Below are positions 37,298-46,915 of a stretch of 64,000 nucleotides of DNA, in pieces; the first letter of the stretch is position 1, and each line of letters opens with the position of its first letter. The stretch spans positions 620,001 through 684,000 of the forward strand of contig CANKZJ010000001.1 in assembly GCA_947488605.1 (NCBI GenBank), written 5' to 3'. The position numbers and the translations under genes were made by a program. Below the pieces are notes generated by a model that made no database searches, was not told the origin of the DNA, and was given only the letters and a program-made list of their open reading frames with translations. This stretch comes from an uncultured Paracoccaceae bacterium (lineage in GTDB: Bacteria > Pseudomonadota > Alphaproteobacteria > Rhodobacterales > Rhodobacteraceae).

Positions 37298-38239
37298 ATG
37301 AAGAAATTATTCCAGACCTTGGCGCTCTTTGTAGCAGCCATACTGACAACGGTTGTTGTCGGAACAGGTCAGGCTCAAAGCCAAGAAGTAGGCTCAGCAG
37401 AAACACCGTTGCGCGTGATGCTGGTCCCAACAGACGGCGGCACTGAAGATGGTACGCTTGCTGACTTCTCCCCGATCTTTAATGCGGTGTCCCGCGCATC
37501 CGGTCTGGAATTCGAAATTCGCGTGGGCCAAAGCTATGCATCCGTTGTTGAGGGTCTAACAAACGATCTCGTCGACATCGCCTTTGTTGGTCCAACTCTT
37601 TACCTGCAAGCCGCAGCTCGCGGCGTGGCAGAGCCTCTTGCTGTTGCCGTCTTGAACGGCGAGTCAGTCTATTACGCTGGCTTCTTTGCTAACCCAGGCT
37701 TTGAAATGCCCGACCTGACCGTGATGAATGGCCGTTCTATGGCATTTGGCGATGTGAACTCTTCATCAAGCTTTACCATTCAGGTTGGCATGTTGCTTGA
37801 AGCAGGCGTTGACCCAGCACGCGATCTGTCCAAGGTTTTCCTGACAGGCGGACACGCAAACAGCCTAAACGCATTGGCAGAAGGCCTTGTTGACGTCTCT
37901 GCGGCCTCATTCAACTCCTACCAAAAAGCAGTTGATTCAGGTGCAATCAGCACAGATGACGTTGTGCCAGTCGCACGTAGCGTGCCAATTCCGTACCCAC
38001 CGTTCATCATGCAGCCTTCACTGCCTGAAGACGTCAAAGCACGTCTGCGTAACGGTTTTGATACTGTTCATGAAGATCCGAACGTCACACCTGAAATGAT
38101 CCGTGGTTTTGGTGGTATCTTGGTTGACCGCTACACATCCGACATCACGCATGAGACGTTCCTTGCGGTGCAGCGGATGCTCGATCTCGCAACGCCTGAG
38201 ATCAAAGGCGAGATGCTCAAGCGCGCAGCAGAAAACTAA
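37298..38239 (+). CDS. phosphate/phosphite/phosphonate ABC transporter substrate-binding protein (PhnD-like)
   Basis: ATG at 37298 after AGGAGA; signal peptide; LRVMLVPTDGGTEDGTLADFSPIFNAVSRASGLEFEIRVGQSYASVVEGLTNDLVDIAFVGPTLYL, FGDVNSSSSF. Confidence 0.9.
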   Translation: MKKLFQTLALFVAAILTTVVVGTGQAQSQEVGSAETPLRVMLVPTDGGTEDGTLADFSPIFNAVSRASGLEFEIRVGQSYASVVEGLTNDLVDIAFVGPTLYLQAAARGVAEPLAVAVLNGESVYYAGFFANPGFEMPDLTVMNGRSMAFGDVNSSSSFTIQVGMLLEAGVDPARDLSKVFLTGGHANSLNALAEGLVDVSAASFNSYQKAVDSGAISTDDVVPVARSVPIPYPPFIMQPSLPEDVKARLRNGFDTVHEDPNVTPEMIRGFGGILVDRYTSDITHETFLAVQRMLDLATPEIKGEMLKRAAEN

Positions 38240-38275
38240 GATAGAGCAGCGCAGTCAGCAAAACTGGAGTGACCG

Positions 38276-39082
38276 GTGATCCGTTTCGATAAAATATCCA
38301 AGTCATATCCAGATGGTACGACTGCGCTGCGCGATATCAGCTTTGAGGTACCCAAAGGGCAGTTCTGTGTTCTTTTGGGTCACTCGGGTGCTGGTAAATC
38401 AACCATTCTGCGTTTGATCAACGGTTTGGTTGAACCATCGGATGGCGATGTTTCCGTCGATGGCACGAAAATCGCACCCCAGACACTGCAAACTGTCCGG
38501 CGCAAAGTTGCGATGATCCACCAAGAATTCAATCTGTCCGGCAGATCCAGCGTGGCGACCAATGTTATGACCGGCGCGTTGCCGGACGTGCCTGTTTTGA
38601 TGTCCTTGCTGGGCTGGTTTCCTGCCGCCATCCGCAAGAAATGCTGCGAATTAGTCGAGCTTGTAGGACTGCGCGAAGAACACCTCAAGCGGCGTGCCAG
38701 TGCCCTTTCGGGCGGCCAACAACAACGCGTTGGTATCGCACGCAGCTTAATGCTTGATCCATTGGTCATCCTTGCGGACGAACCCATCGCCAGCCTCGAT
38801 CCATCCACCAGCCGCGAGGTGCTTGGACACCTGCGCAAGATCGCACGCGAGCGCGATTGTACGATTTTGTGCTGCTTGCATCAGGTCGAACTTGCCAAGG
38901 AATTTGCTGACCGCATCGTTGGCATCGAAGGTGGTCGTGTGGTCTTTGATCTGGTCCCCAAGGACGTTGACGATAAGACCCTTCGCTTGATCTACAAGAA
39001 TTACGACGACCCTGCTGGGGAAAAGACCCTCATGGAAGCAAACGTTGATAAAGCACTTAGCCCCGCGATCATACCCGGATGA
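38276..39082 (+). CDS. phosphonate-type ABC transporter ATP-binding protein (PhnC-like)
   Basis: GTG start; LGHSGAGKSTILRLINGLVEPSDGDV, LSGGQQQRVGIARSLMLDPLVILADEPIASLDP. Confidence 0.93.
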   Translation: MIRFDKISKSYPDGTTALRDISFEVPKGQFCVLLGHSGAGKSTILRLINGLVEPSDGDVSVDGTKIAPQTLQTVRRKVAMIHQEFNLSGRSSVATNVMTGALPDVPVLMSLLGWFPAAIRKKCCELVELVGLREEHLKRRASALSGGQQQRVGIARSLMLDPLVILADEPIASLDPSTSREVLGHLRKIARERDCTILCCLHQVELAKEFADRIVGIEGGRVVFDLVPKDVDDKTLRLIYKNYDDPAGEKTLMEANVDKALSPAIIPG

Positions 39083-39103
39083 TCCATTTCGTTGAGGGAA
39101 AAT

Positions 39104-40138
39104 ATGTCTGTCGAGAATGAAATGAAAAGGGCAGCGGGGAAAGAACGTCCCAGCTCTGCTTGGGAAATCTCGCCGCCTTACGGCACCAAGACTGTCTTGG
39201 TTGTCATTGTGGTCGCTATCTTCATGTACTTTTCGGGTAAGAACAGCGAAATTGATCGCATGTTCTATCTGCTTGGCGAAGCAGCCGGGAACGTCGTCGG
39301 ACTGAACGAGTCTTCGCAAGTCGTGAATGGGACTCAGACGATCGCGAATGCAATGTTCCCGTTGCAGTTTTCCGAAGTCACCGAGGTTTCGCGGATCGAG
39401 AACTTTGATCCCGAAGATTTGCCGATGTTTGCGCGTGTCGAAACACAAGAAGCCACGACGACTGTCGTTGACCCTGCCACGCTTGCAATTTCAAAGACAG
39501 TGACCGAACGGACCGTCGTTTATAACCCGGTCGGCTACCTTTTTCATGTCGTCGACAAAATGATCGAGACCATCGAAATTGCAATTTGGGCGACCTTCTT
39601 TTCGATCATTATCAGCATCCCCCTCGCCTATTACTCGTCCGCGAACTACACGCCGAACCGCATCGTTTACGGCTTTGCGCGCGGCATCGTCAGCTTATTT
39701 CGCGCCATTCCAGAACTGATTTCGGCGATGTTCCTTGTGCTGGCTTTTGGCTTTGGCCCCATCGCAGGTATCTTGGCGCTCGCATTCCACTCTGCCGGGT
39801 TTTTAGGGAAATTCTATGCAGAAGACATCGAGAACGCCGACAAAGGCCCCCAAGAAGCACTACGCGCAGTGGGAGTCTCAAAAGTGAAGACCCTGCGTTA
39901 TGCTGTTCTCCCTCAGGTCTTGCCCCAATATGTCGCCTACAACATGTATATTCTGGACCGGAATGTGCGCATGGCAACGGTCATCGGGATCGTTGGTGCC
40001 GGCGGTATCGGACAGGAACTCAAAGGGCGTTACGATATGTTCGAATATGGACATGTTGCGACCATCTTGGTCATGATTTTTATCACCGTCTTCGCACTGG
40101 ACCAGATCGCCGGTCGCATTCGTTCAAAACTTATCTAG
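39104..40138 (+). CDS. phosphonate-type ABC transporter permease (PhnE-like)
   Basis: IVSLFRAIPELISAMFLVLAFGFGPIAGILALAFHSAGFLGKFYAEDIENADKGPQEALRAVGVSK; RNVRMATVIGIVGAGGIGQEL. Confidence 0.93.
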   Translation: MSVENEMKRAAGKERPSSAWEISPPYGTKTVLVVIVVAIFMYFSGKNSEIDRMFYLLGEAAGNVVGLNESSQVVNGTQTIANAMFPLQFSEVTEVSRIENFDPEDLPMFARVETQEATTTVVDPATLAISKTVTERTVVYNPVGYLFHVVDKMIETIEIAIWATFFSIIISIPLAYYSSANYTPNRIVYGFARGIVSLFRAIPELISAMFLVLAFGFGPIAGILALAFHSAGFLGKFYAEDIENADKGPQEALRAVGVSKVKTLRYAVLPQVLPQYVAYNMYILDRNVRMATVIGIVGAGGIGQELKGRYDMFEYGHVATILVMIFITVFALDQIAGRIRSKLI

Positions 40139-40161
40139 CTTGCCTTGAATTGGAGAAGAGC

Positions 40162-40587
40162 ATGAACATCGTATACTCTTATTTTGTTATGGATATCGTT
40201 CACAGAGGTCATCTGTTGATGATGAAGAACTCCAAGGCAATCGCCGGTGTAGATGGCCGCTTGATCGTTGGAATCGTATCGGACGAAGCCGTGATTAAGC
40301 AAAAAGGCCGCGCGCCAGTGCTGAGCTTTTCTGAGCGTCTGGAACTGGCACAGGCAATCAAGTACGCGGACGTGGTTGTAGCGCAAGAAGACTATTCTCC
40401 GCTGCCCAATGTCCGGAAGATACAGCCAAACATTCTCATGGAAAGCGAAAGTCATGACGAACTGAGCATCCAAAAGGCGCGCGACGAGATGGAGTTGCTT
40501 GGTGGCAGCGTGATCGTGATGCCCTATTTCCAAGGTCAGTCTTCAACAGACATTAAAAACAAAATCGCAGCGCAACAAAACGACTAA
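40162..40587 (+). CDS. TagD-like cytidylyltransferase family protein
   Basis: MNIVYSYFVMDIVHRGHLLMMKNSK contains the HxGH nucleotidyltransferase motif; C-terminal QGQSSTDIKNKI resembles the RTxGISTTxI element. Confidence 0.8.
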   Translation: MNIVYSYFVMDIVHRGHLLMMKNSKAIAGVDGRLIVGIVSDEAVIKQKGRAPVLSFSERLELAQAIKYADVVVAQEDYSPLPNVRKIQPNILMESESHDELSIQKARDEMELLGGSVIVMPYFQGQSSTDIKNKIAAQQND

Positions 40588-40685
40588 ATGCGTACTTGAC
40601 GATCGTTCGCCTAACGGCATCAATACGTTGCGCTTAGTCCGATCATACAGCTAAACTGCACTGTCTTGACCCAATCGGAACATGC

Positions 40686-41687
40686 ATGGCGCGCGCGATC
40701 AAAACAACCAAACACTTCAACATCATGATCGTCGGCCAAGGTGGGCGTCTTGAATTTGAGGCGCTATTGTTTGTGGCCTCTTTGCGCGCGCACTCACCAA
40801 AGTTTTCGGGCCAAGTCATCGTGGCCGAACCACAGCCCGGACCGTTGTGGGATCGCGATCCGCGTATGTCAGCGCCCATCACAGCGCAACTCGAAGCGAT
40901 GGGCGCGCAAGTGGTTCCCTTTCAGTCCATCCATTTTGGGCAATCCTACCCCCAAGGCAACAAGATCGAAGGCTTGCAAACTTTGCCAAAAGGCGAGCCT
41001 TTCGTATTCTTCGACACCGATACGCTCATCACCGGCGAACTATCGAACATACCATTTGATTTCGAACGACCGGCGGCCTCTATGCGCCGTGGCCCGACTT
41101 GGCCAGTTGAAGAGCTCTACTGGCCCGGCTACACCGCGATTTGGAAATCGCTTTATGACCGCTTTGGTCTGAATTTCGAAAGCTCGCTCAATCTGGCACA
41201 GCCGGATGAGTATTGGGAACGCTATCTCTATTTCAACGCGGGCTGGTTTTTTGGGGCTGATCCCACAGCCTTTGGTCAAAGGTTTGCGGAATTTGCCGTC
41301 AGCGTCCGCGATGACCCGCCGCCAGAGTTGGTTATTCAACCGCTTTACCCTTGGCTGGATCAGATCATTTTGCCGCTAGTCATCAACAGCTTTGGCGGGG
41401 GGCGGCCCGGTCCAAACTTGACCGGGCTGGATGGTGCGACCACCTACCATTACCGGGTTCTGCCGTTATTCTATGCCACTGCATCGGACACCCAAATCGA
41501 AATCTTGGAAGAAGTGACCGCACCCAATAAAATCAAGAAACTGCTGAAGTTACACGAGCCTTTCAAGCGCATGGTCTATCAAGGACGTGGGCACAAAGTG
41601 CGCGCCATGTTTGATCGGGATAATCTGCCAAAGCACGAAAAAGCGATCAGAAATCAGATCAAATCTGCCGGTTTTTGGATGCGCTAG
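40686..41687 (+). CDS. GT-A-like nucleotide-diphospho-sugar transferase/hypothetical protein
   Basis: EPFVFFDTDTLITGEL DxD-like motif; YFNAGWFFGADP. Confidence 0.55.
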   Translation: MARAIKTTKHFNIMIVGQGGRLEFEALLFVASLRAHSPKFSGQVIVAEPQPGPLWDRDPRMSAPITAQLEAMGAQVVPFQSIHFGQSYPQGNKIEGLQTLPKGEPFVFFDTDTLITGELSNIPFDFERPAASMRRGPTWPVEELYWPGYTAIWKSLYDRFGLNFESSLNLAQPDEYWERYLYFNAGWFFGADPTAFGQRFAEFAVSVRDDPPPELVIQPLYPWLDQIILPLVINSFGGGRPGPNLTGLDGATTYHYRVLPLFYATASDTQIEILEEVTAPNKIKKLLKLHEPFKRMVYQGRGHKVRAMFDRDNLPKHEKAIRNQIKSAGFWMR

Positions 41688-42079
41688 GGGCGCTTTGCCA
41701 CCACATCAATTTCGACCAAGGCCCCGACCGCCAAACCGGTGACGCCAATGCATGTCCGCGCGGGCAGTTTTCCTTTCGCAAAGAAGCTTTGGTAGGTGTC
41801 GTTCATTTCAGCATAGTCGCGGTCGAATTCCGTCAGATACACCCTTGCCTGTGCTACGTTTTCCAACCCAAGTCCCATCCCCGCCAACACAATCTTGAGG
41901 TTCTCCATCACCCGGATCGTCTGCGCCGCGACACCCTCAGGAAGGGCACGGTCAGGTTCGCCGGGCCACGTCGGCATTTGCCCGGTCAGAAAAACCCAGC
42001 CGTCCACTTCGGACGCATGAGAAAATGTCGCAACCGGCTGCGGCGCGCCCTCAATCATATGAAATGTTGGAAGTGGCAT
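41684..42079 (-). CDS. RidA/YjgF family protein
   Basis: ATFSHASEVDGWVFLTGQMPTWPG...RVMENLKIVLAGMGLGLENVAQARVYLTEFDRDYAEMNDTYQSFF...PARTCIGVTGLAVGALVEIDVVA. Confidence 0.92.
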   Translation of the reverse strand: MPLPTFHMIEGAPQPVATFSHASEVDGWVFLTGQMPTWPGEPDRALPEGVAAQTIRVMENLKIVLAGMGLGLENVAQARVYLTEFDRDYAEMNDTYQSFFAKGKLPARTCIGVTGLAVGALVEIDVVAKRP

Positions 42080-42104
42080 TAGATATCCTTTGGTTTGCGT
42101 GCGT

Positions 42105-42524
42105 TCATGCACCGGTGGCGAAAATTCCGCTGGTGTCGGCATAGCCTTTCACCTCTATCGGGTTTCCAGATGGGTCCCGAAAAAACATTGTCCACTGCTC
42201 GCCCGGCTCGCCTTTGAACCGTACAGAGGGTGCAATAATGAAATCGGTCTGTCGTTCCTCCAGCCGTCCAGCCAATGCTGTCCAGTCTTCCAAGGGCAGC
42301 ACAATCCCGAAATGCGGCATTGGCACCATGTGATCGCCGACTTTGCCAGTGGCTTCGGTTTTGAACGGTGTGCCCAGATGCAGGCTTAGCTGATGCCCGA
42401 AGAAATCAAAATCGACCCAAGTTTCAGTCGATCGCCCTTCGGCAGCACCCAAAGCACCGGAATAGAATTCTCTTGCTTCGTCCAGATCCGAAACGTTGAA
42501 CGCCAAATGGAAGGGATGTGGCAT
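42105..42524 (-). CDS. VOC family protein (glyoxalase/bleomycin resistance-like)
   Basis: PFHLAFNVSDLDEAREFYSGALG...FFRDPSGNPIEVKGY. Confidence 0.9.
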   Translation of the reverse strand: MPHPFHLAFNVSDLDEAREFYSGALGAAEGRSTETWVDFDFFGHQLSLHLGTPFKTEATGKVGDHMVPMPHFGIVLPLEDWTALAGRLEERQTDFIIAPSVRFKGEPGEQWTMFFRDPSGNPIEVKGYADTSGIFATGA

Positions 42525-42611
42525 GATCTTGTCCTTTGCTCACAAGGGCCGTTGAGGTGGTATGCGTTTCCGCCTACACCTTGCGCCAAAGAATTTCAAA
42601 GGGAGAGACCC

Positions 42612-43904
42612 ATGACCGACAGCCCAAGCTATGGCTTTGATACATTGCAAATTCACGCAGGCGCACGTCCTGACCCCGCGACAGGTGCACGCCAAGTGCC
42701 GATCTATCAGACAACAGCCTATGTATTTCGCGATGCAGACCACGCAGCCGCGCTCTTCAACCTGCAAGAGGTGGGCTATATTTATTCCCGCTTGACGAAC
42801 CCAACGGTCGCCGCATTGCAAGAACGTATCGCGACACTTGAAGGTGGTGCTGGTGGTGTGTGTTGCTCATCGGGTCACGCGGCCCAGATCATGGCGCTTT
42901 TCCCGCTGATGCAACCGGGTCGCAATATTATCGCATCCAGCCGTCTTTATGGTGGCACTGTCACGCAGTTTAGCCAGACCATCAAGCGTTTTGGTTGGTC
43001 CGCAAAATTCGTCGATTTTGATGATCATGCGGCCGTAAAAGCCGCTATTGATGATGATACGCGTGCCGTCTTTTGTGAAACAATCGCCAACCCCGGCGGA
43101 CATATCACGGACCTGGATGCTATCTCTGCGATCTCTGATGAAGCCGGTATTCCACTCATAGTCGATAACACCTCTGCCACGCCATATCTGTGCCGCCCGA
43201 TTGAGCATGGCGCGACGCTGGTCGTACATTCCACCACGAAATACCTGACTGGCAACGGCACAGTGACAGGCGGTTGCGTTGTCGACAGCGGCAAGTTTGA
43301 CTGGGCTGCGAATGACAAATTCCCATCCCTCAGCGAACCGGAGCCTGCTTACCACGGTATGAAATTCGCCGAGACGTTTGGCCCGCTGGCCTTTACATTC
43401 CACGGCATCGCAATCGGTCTGCGCGATCTAGGTATGACAATGAACCCGCAAGCGGCGCATTACACGTTGATGGGGATCGAGACGCTGTCGCTGCGCATGG
43501 ATCGCCATGTCGAGAACGCGCAAAAGGTTGCAAAATGGCTCGAGGACGATCCGCGCACGGACTACGTGACTTATGCAGGTCTGGAGAGTTCGCCTTATTC
43601 CAAACTGATCCCAAAAATCTGCCCCAAGGGTGCCGGAGCTTTGTTCACGGTCGCTGTAAAGGGCGGCTATGACGCTTGCCTTAAGCTGGTTGATAGCTTG
43701 GAAATCTTTAGCCATGTTGCCAACCTTGGTGATGCCCGCAGCTTGATTATCCACTCAGCTTCCACCACGCACCGACAGTTGACCGCCGAGCAACAAGAAG
43801 CCGCAGGCGCAGGTCCCGGCATCGTGCGCCTGTCGATCGGAACCGAGGACGTCGATGATATCATCGCCGATCTGGATCAGGCTTTGGCCAAAGCGACAGC
43901 CTAG
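42612..43904 (+). CDS. metY: O-acetylhomoserine aminocarboxypropyltransferase/sulfhydrylase
   Basis: FDTLQIHAGARPDPATGARQVPIYQTTAYVFRD; PLP motif VVHSTTKYLTGNGTVTGG; RLSIGTEDVDDIIADL. Confidence 0.93.
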   Translation: MTDSPSYGFDTLQIHAGARPDPATGARQVPIYQTTAYVFRDADHAAALFNLQEVGYIYSRLTNPTVAALQERIATLEGGAGGVCCSSGHAAQIMALFPLMQPGRNIIASSRLYGGTVTQFSQTIKRFGWSAKFVDFDDHAAVKAAIDDDTRAVFCETIANPGGHITDLDAISAISDEAGIPLIVDNTSATPYLCRPIEHGATLVVHSTTKYLTGNGTVTGGCVVDSGKFDWAANDKFPSLSEPEPAYHGMKFAETFGPLAFTFHGIAIGLRDLGMTMNPQAAHYTLMGIETLSLRMDRHVENAQKVAKWLEDDPRTDYVTYAGLESSPYSKLIPKICPKGAGALFTVAVKGGYDACLKLVDSLEIFSHVANLGDARSLIIHSASTTHRQLTAEQQEAAGAGPGIVRLSIGTEDVDDIIADLDQALAKATA

Positions 43905-44007
43905 GAAAATGACACCTGCCCGCGCTCTTGGCGTGGGCGGGTTTCTGCTATAGGGTTTACACATGGGGGCAAAACGCGTTTTGCCTGTGGGACCAACATG
44001 CTAGAGC

Positions 44008-46755
44008 GTGACAATGATCACCAATTTTGCGCTATCGCTTTCGTTTGAGGGCATTGAGCTATTGCACCGCGTCCAGCGCGGATGGCGCAGGATTGGTCGT
44101 GCCGATGTTGCAAGTGACACACTCGAAGCCGACCTTGCCGATTTACGCAAGAAGGCCGAAGAACTAGCACCCGGTGGTCTTGCCACAAAACTGATCATTC
44201 CACTTGATCAGATCAAATATACTGCCATCGACGGCACGCTGACGACCCAGTCCGATATCGATGCCAAACTTGAAGGCGCGACACCCTACGCTTTGGATGA
44301 ACTGGTGATCGACTGTGAACGCTTTGGCGGGCGCACACACATCGCCGCTGTCGCCCGCGAGACGCTCAAAGAAGCAGAGGTTTTTGCGGCAGCACACGGA
44401 TTTAATCCTGTGTCCTTTGTTGCAGTGCCAGAGCCTTTCACCTTCCAAAAAGAGGTCTTCTTCGGTCCGACCGAGATGATGCCAAGCATCCTTGGGCCAG
44501 ACGCCGAAGTGACGCGCGACGAGATGGCGGTCATGATCGTCGGTACACGGATCAAATCGCGTTTGCTTGTTTTCGATCTGCCTGAAGAGGTCGAAGAAGA
44601 AGTCTACAAAGATGATCTGACAGAGCTTCTGTCTGGCAGCTTCAAACCGTCTGCCGCAAAAGAAGAAGATAACACCCCGCCTGAGGTCGTCGAGGACAGC
44701 GCGCCCGAGGACAGACCTGAAACCAACATCACTGATGAGATTGAGGTTGTTGATGAAGTGAGCCTCGCTGAGGACGAACCGGAGATCTTGGGTGACACCG
44801 ATGCTTCTGCTGAAGACGCAACAGCAACACCCAAACAGGCAATCTGGGTTGATCACATTCCCGCAGAATACCATGCGCCGCCAGTCTCCGATACTGTTCT
44901 GGTGCACGAAGCAGAGGTCGCGGACGAAGCGATTGAAGTTTCACCAGTTGTCGCGCTCGTTCCGGAAAATCCAGAACTTTTTGTACCCGCACTTTTTGAT
45001 ACGATCATTGCAGAAGTTCATCCGCAAGCTGCGCAAGCCCCAAAGGCTACCTTGCGCGCAGCACCGGACGCAGGTTCCATCAATGCGCCCAAACTTGGTG
45101 TCATAGCACCGACAGCAAATCGCGACAGCGCGCCGACACAAACGGGTCGCAGCAAGGCACCATTGATTATCGCCGTTGCAGCAAGCTTGGCTGTTATTGT
45201 GGGTGGAGTGATTTGGTCGCAACAACAAGCCACGACTGAACCAACCGCGCAAGAAGCGAGCCTCGCGCCGGATGTGGCCACAGCTATCGCCGAGAACGTC
45301 GCAACGCCCCAGATCGCGCCAACACCAGACGAACCTGTTGTTGCGACCCTCGAAGCGGGACCTATCATTCCAGAGGTTTCGATCACAGATTTCGGCGTGG
45401 ATGATACGGACGGTGGTGCGCTTCCTGCTTTTACCGAAGCAACGACAGCGCAGACTGGCACAGCGCCATCACGCACCTTGTTTGCAGCGCCCGATCAGCC
45501 GCTGGCGGCCGTGCAGAACCCACCCGCACCGGAGCCGGCTCCGGCTCCGGCTCCTGAAGTCGCACAAGCCTCAGTTGGCGCACCTGTCCTTCGCGGCACA
45601 GTCCTCAGCCCAGCTGACGCCGAACGCATCTATGCCGCCACGGGTGTATGGCAACGATCCCCACGTTTTTTGGACGTACCTTCCGGTGTCATTGCCTTCG
45701 ATTTCCAGTCGCCCGAAAGCTATGAAGCGCCAAGCCGCGTCTCTCAACCACAGGTCCCACCCCTAACCGGTCTTGAGACCGACCTCAGCTTTCTGGCACC
45801 TGCTGATCCACCGCCAGCGACCGCCGTTTTTGCACGTGATGAGAGTGGGTTTATTCAAGCCACACCCGAGGGCACTTTGACCCCCGACGGCGCGCTGGTG
45901 ATCGCGGGCTTGCCTGATTTGGTCATCAACCCGCGCCCAGATCTGACGCAAGAACAGCTTGACCGCATGGCCCTGCTGGCACCTGCCCCCGAAGGTGTGG
46001 ACTTGATCGCGGGATCACCAGACGTCATCCCGCCATTGCGTCCGGCAAATGCGCAACTTCCAACGGTGATTGAAGAAGCAGTCGCAGAAGCGGCCACGCC
46101 AGACACCTCCGCAATCACTCAACCAACACCGGGCAGCGTTGGGATAGCCGGGCTTGAACTTCAGAATGACGGATCCCTTGCACTTGATTCGTCGACTGTC
46201 GAAGACACATCCGAAACAGACCTAAGACCGCTATTGCGCCCGCAAGAGCTGGCTTCTGCAGTCGATCCGGGCACGCCAGATATTACAGATATCATCGCGG
46301 GCCTCGACATCGACGACGCGACACTTCGATTTGATAACAGCACGCGATTGGCCGTGGTTCTGTCGGTTCGCCCCGATCGTCGCCCCAGCAACTTTGAAAA
46401 CACCGTCGCCGCCGCACAGGCGCGATTGGTGACCGCCCCAACAGTCTCACCCGCGGCACCTGCGCCTGTCACCGCAGCAGCACCGGTGCCCCGCCAAAAC
46501 TTCGGCCCCGTCCCCGGTGGCGTTGCGCGGGCAGCCACACAAGAAGACGTCATTCGATTGCGCGATATCAATTTGATCGGTGTTTATGGCAGACCAAATG
46601 CACGCCGCGCCTTGGTCCGGTTGAGCAACGGCAGCTATGTTCGCGTGGAAATCGGCAGTGCGCTGGATGGCGGCCAAGTAACCGCGATCGGTGATGACGC
46701 GTTGAACTACGTCAAACGCGGACGAACATATGCGATTGAACTGCCGTCTGGGTGA
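44008..46755 (+). CDS. large membrane protein with PilM/GspL-like N-terminus, single TM, Pro/Ala-rich linker and PilP/GspC-like C-terminus
   Basis: TM APLIIAVAASLAVIVGGVIW; C-terminal IRLRDINLIGVYGRPNARRALVRLSNGSYVRVEIGSALDGGQVTAIGDDALNYVKRGRTY. Confidence 0.55.
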   Translation: MTMITNFALSLSFEGIELLHRVQRGWRRIGRADVASDTLEADLADLRKKAEELAPGGLATKLIIPLDQIKYTAIDGTLTTQSDIDAKLEGATPYALDELVIDCERFGGRTHIAAVARETLKEAEVFAAAHGFNPVSFVAVPEPFTFQKEVFFGPTEMMPSILGPDAEVTRDEMAVMIVGTRIKSRLLVFDLPEEVEEEVYKDDLTELLSGSFKPSAAKEEDNTPPEVVEDSAPEDRPETNITDEIEVVDEVSLAEDEPEILGDTDASAEDATATPKQAIWVDHIPAEYHAPPVSDTVLVHEAEVADEAIEVSPVVALVPENPELFVPALFDTIIAEVHPQAAQAPKATLRAAPDAGSINAPKLGVIAPTANRDSAPTQTGRSKAPLIIAVAASLAVIVGGVIWSQQQATTEPTAQEASLAPDVATAIAENVATPQIAPTPDEPVVATLEAGPIIPEVSITDFGVDDTDGGALPAFTEATTAQTGTAPSRTLFAAPDQPLAAVQNPPAPEPAPAPAPEVAQASVGAPVLRGTVLSPADAERIYAATGVWQRSPRFLDVPSGVIAFDFQSPESYEAPSRVSQPQVPPLTGLETDLSFLAPADPPPATAVFARDESGFIQATPEGTLTPDGALVIAGLPDLVINPRPDLTQEQLDRMALLAPAPEGVDLIAGSPDVIPPLRPANAQLPTVIEEAVAEAATPDTSAITQPTPGSVGIAGLELQNDGSLALDSSTVEDTSETDLRPLLRPQELASAVDPGTPDITDIIAGLDIDDATLRFDNSTRLAVVLSVRPDRRPSNFENTVAAAQARLVTAPTVSPAAPAPVTAAAPVPRQNFGPVPGGVARAATQEDVIRLRDINLIGVYGRPNARRALVRLSNGSYVRVEIGSALDGGQVTAIGDDALNYVKRGRTYAIELPSG

Positions 46756-46915
46756 CGCCCCGTGCAGCGATGACTCCTCTGTAACCAAGACACCGGCACT
46801 CTTGGAAATCCACAATGTTCCCTTTCAAATGATTGAACGCTCGTTACACTCAACACAAAGGTGATTGCCGCCTGCGGGCCAAACACCGCGCGGCATTGAG
46901 AGCAAACAGGCACAT

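Noticed and set aside
45525-45560. Short tandem repeat CCGGCT/CCGGAG-type run
   Set aside because: Explained by a Pro-Ala coding linker (PAPEPAPAPAPE) in the 44008 gene, not an independent repeat or CRISPR.
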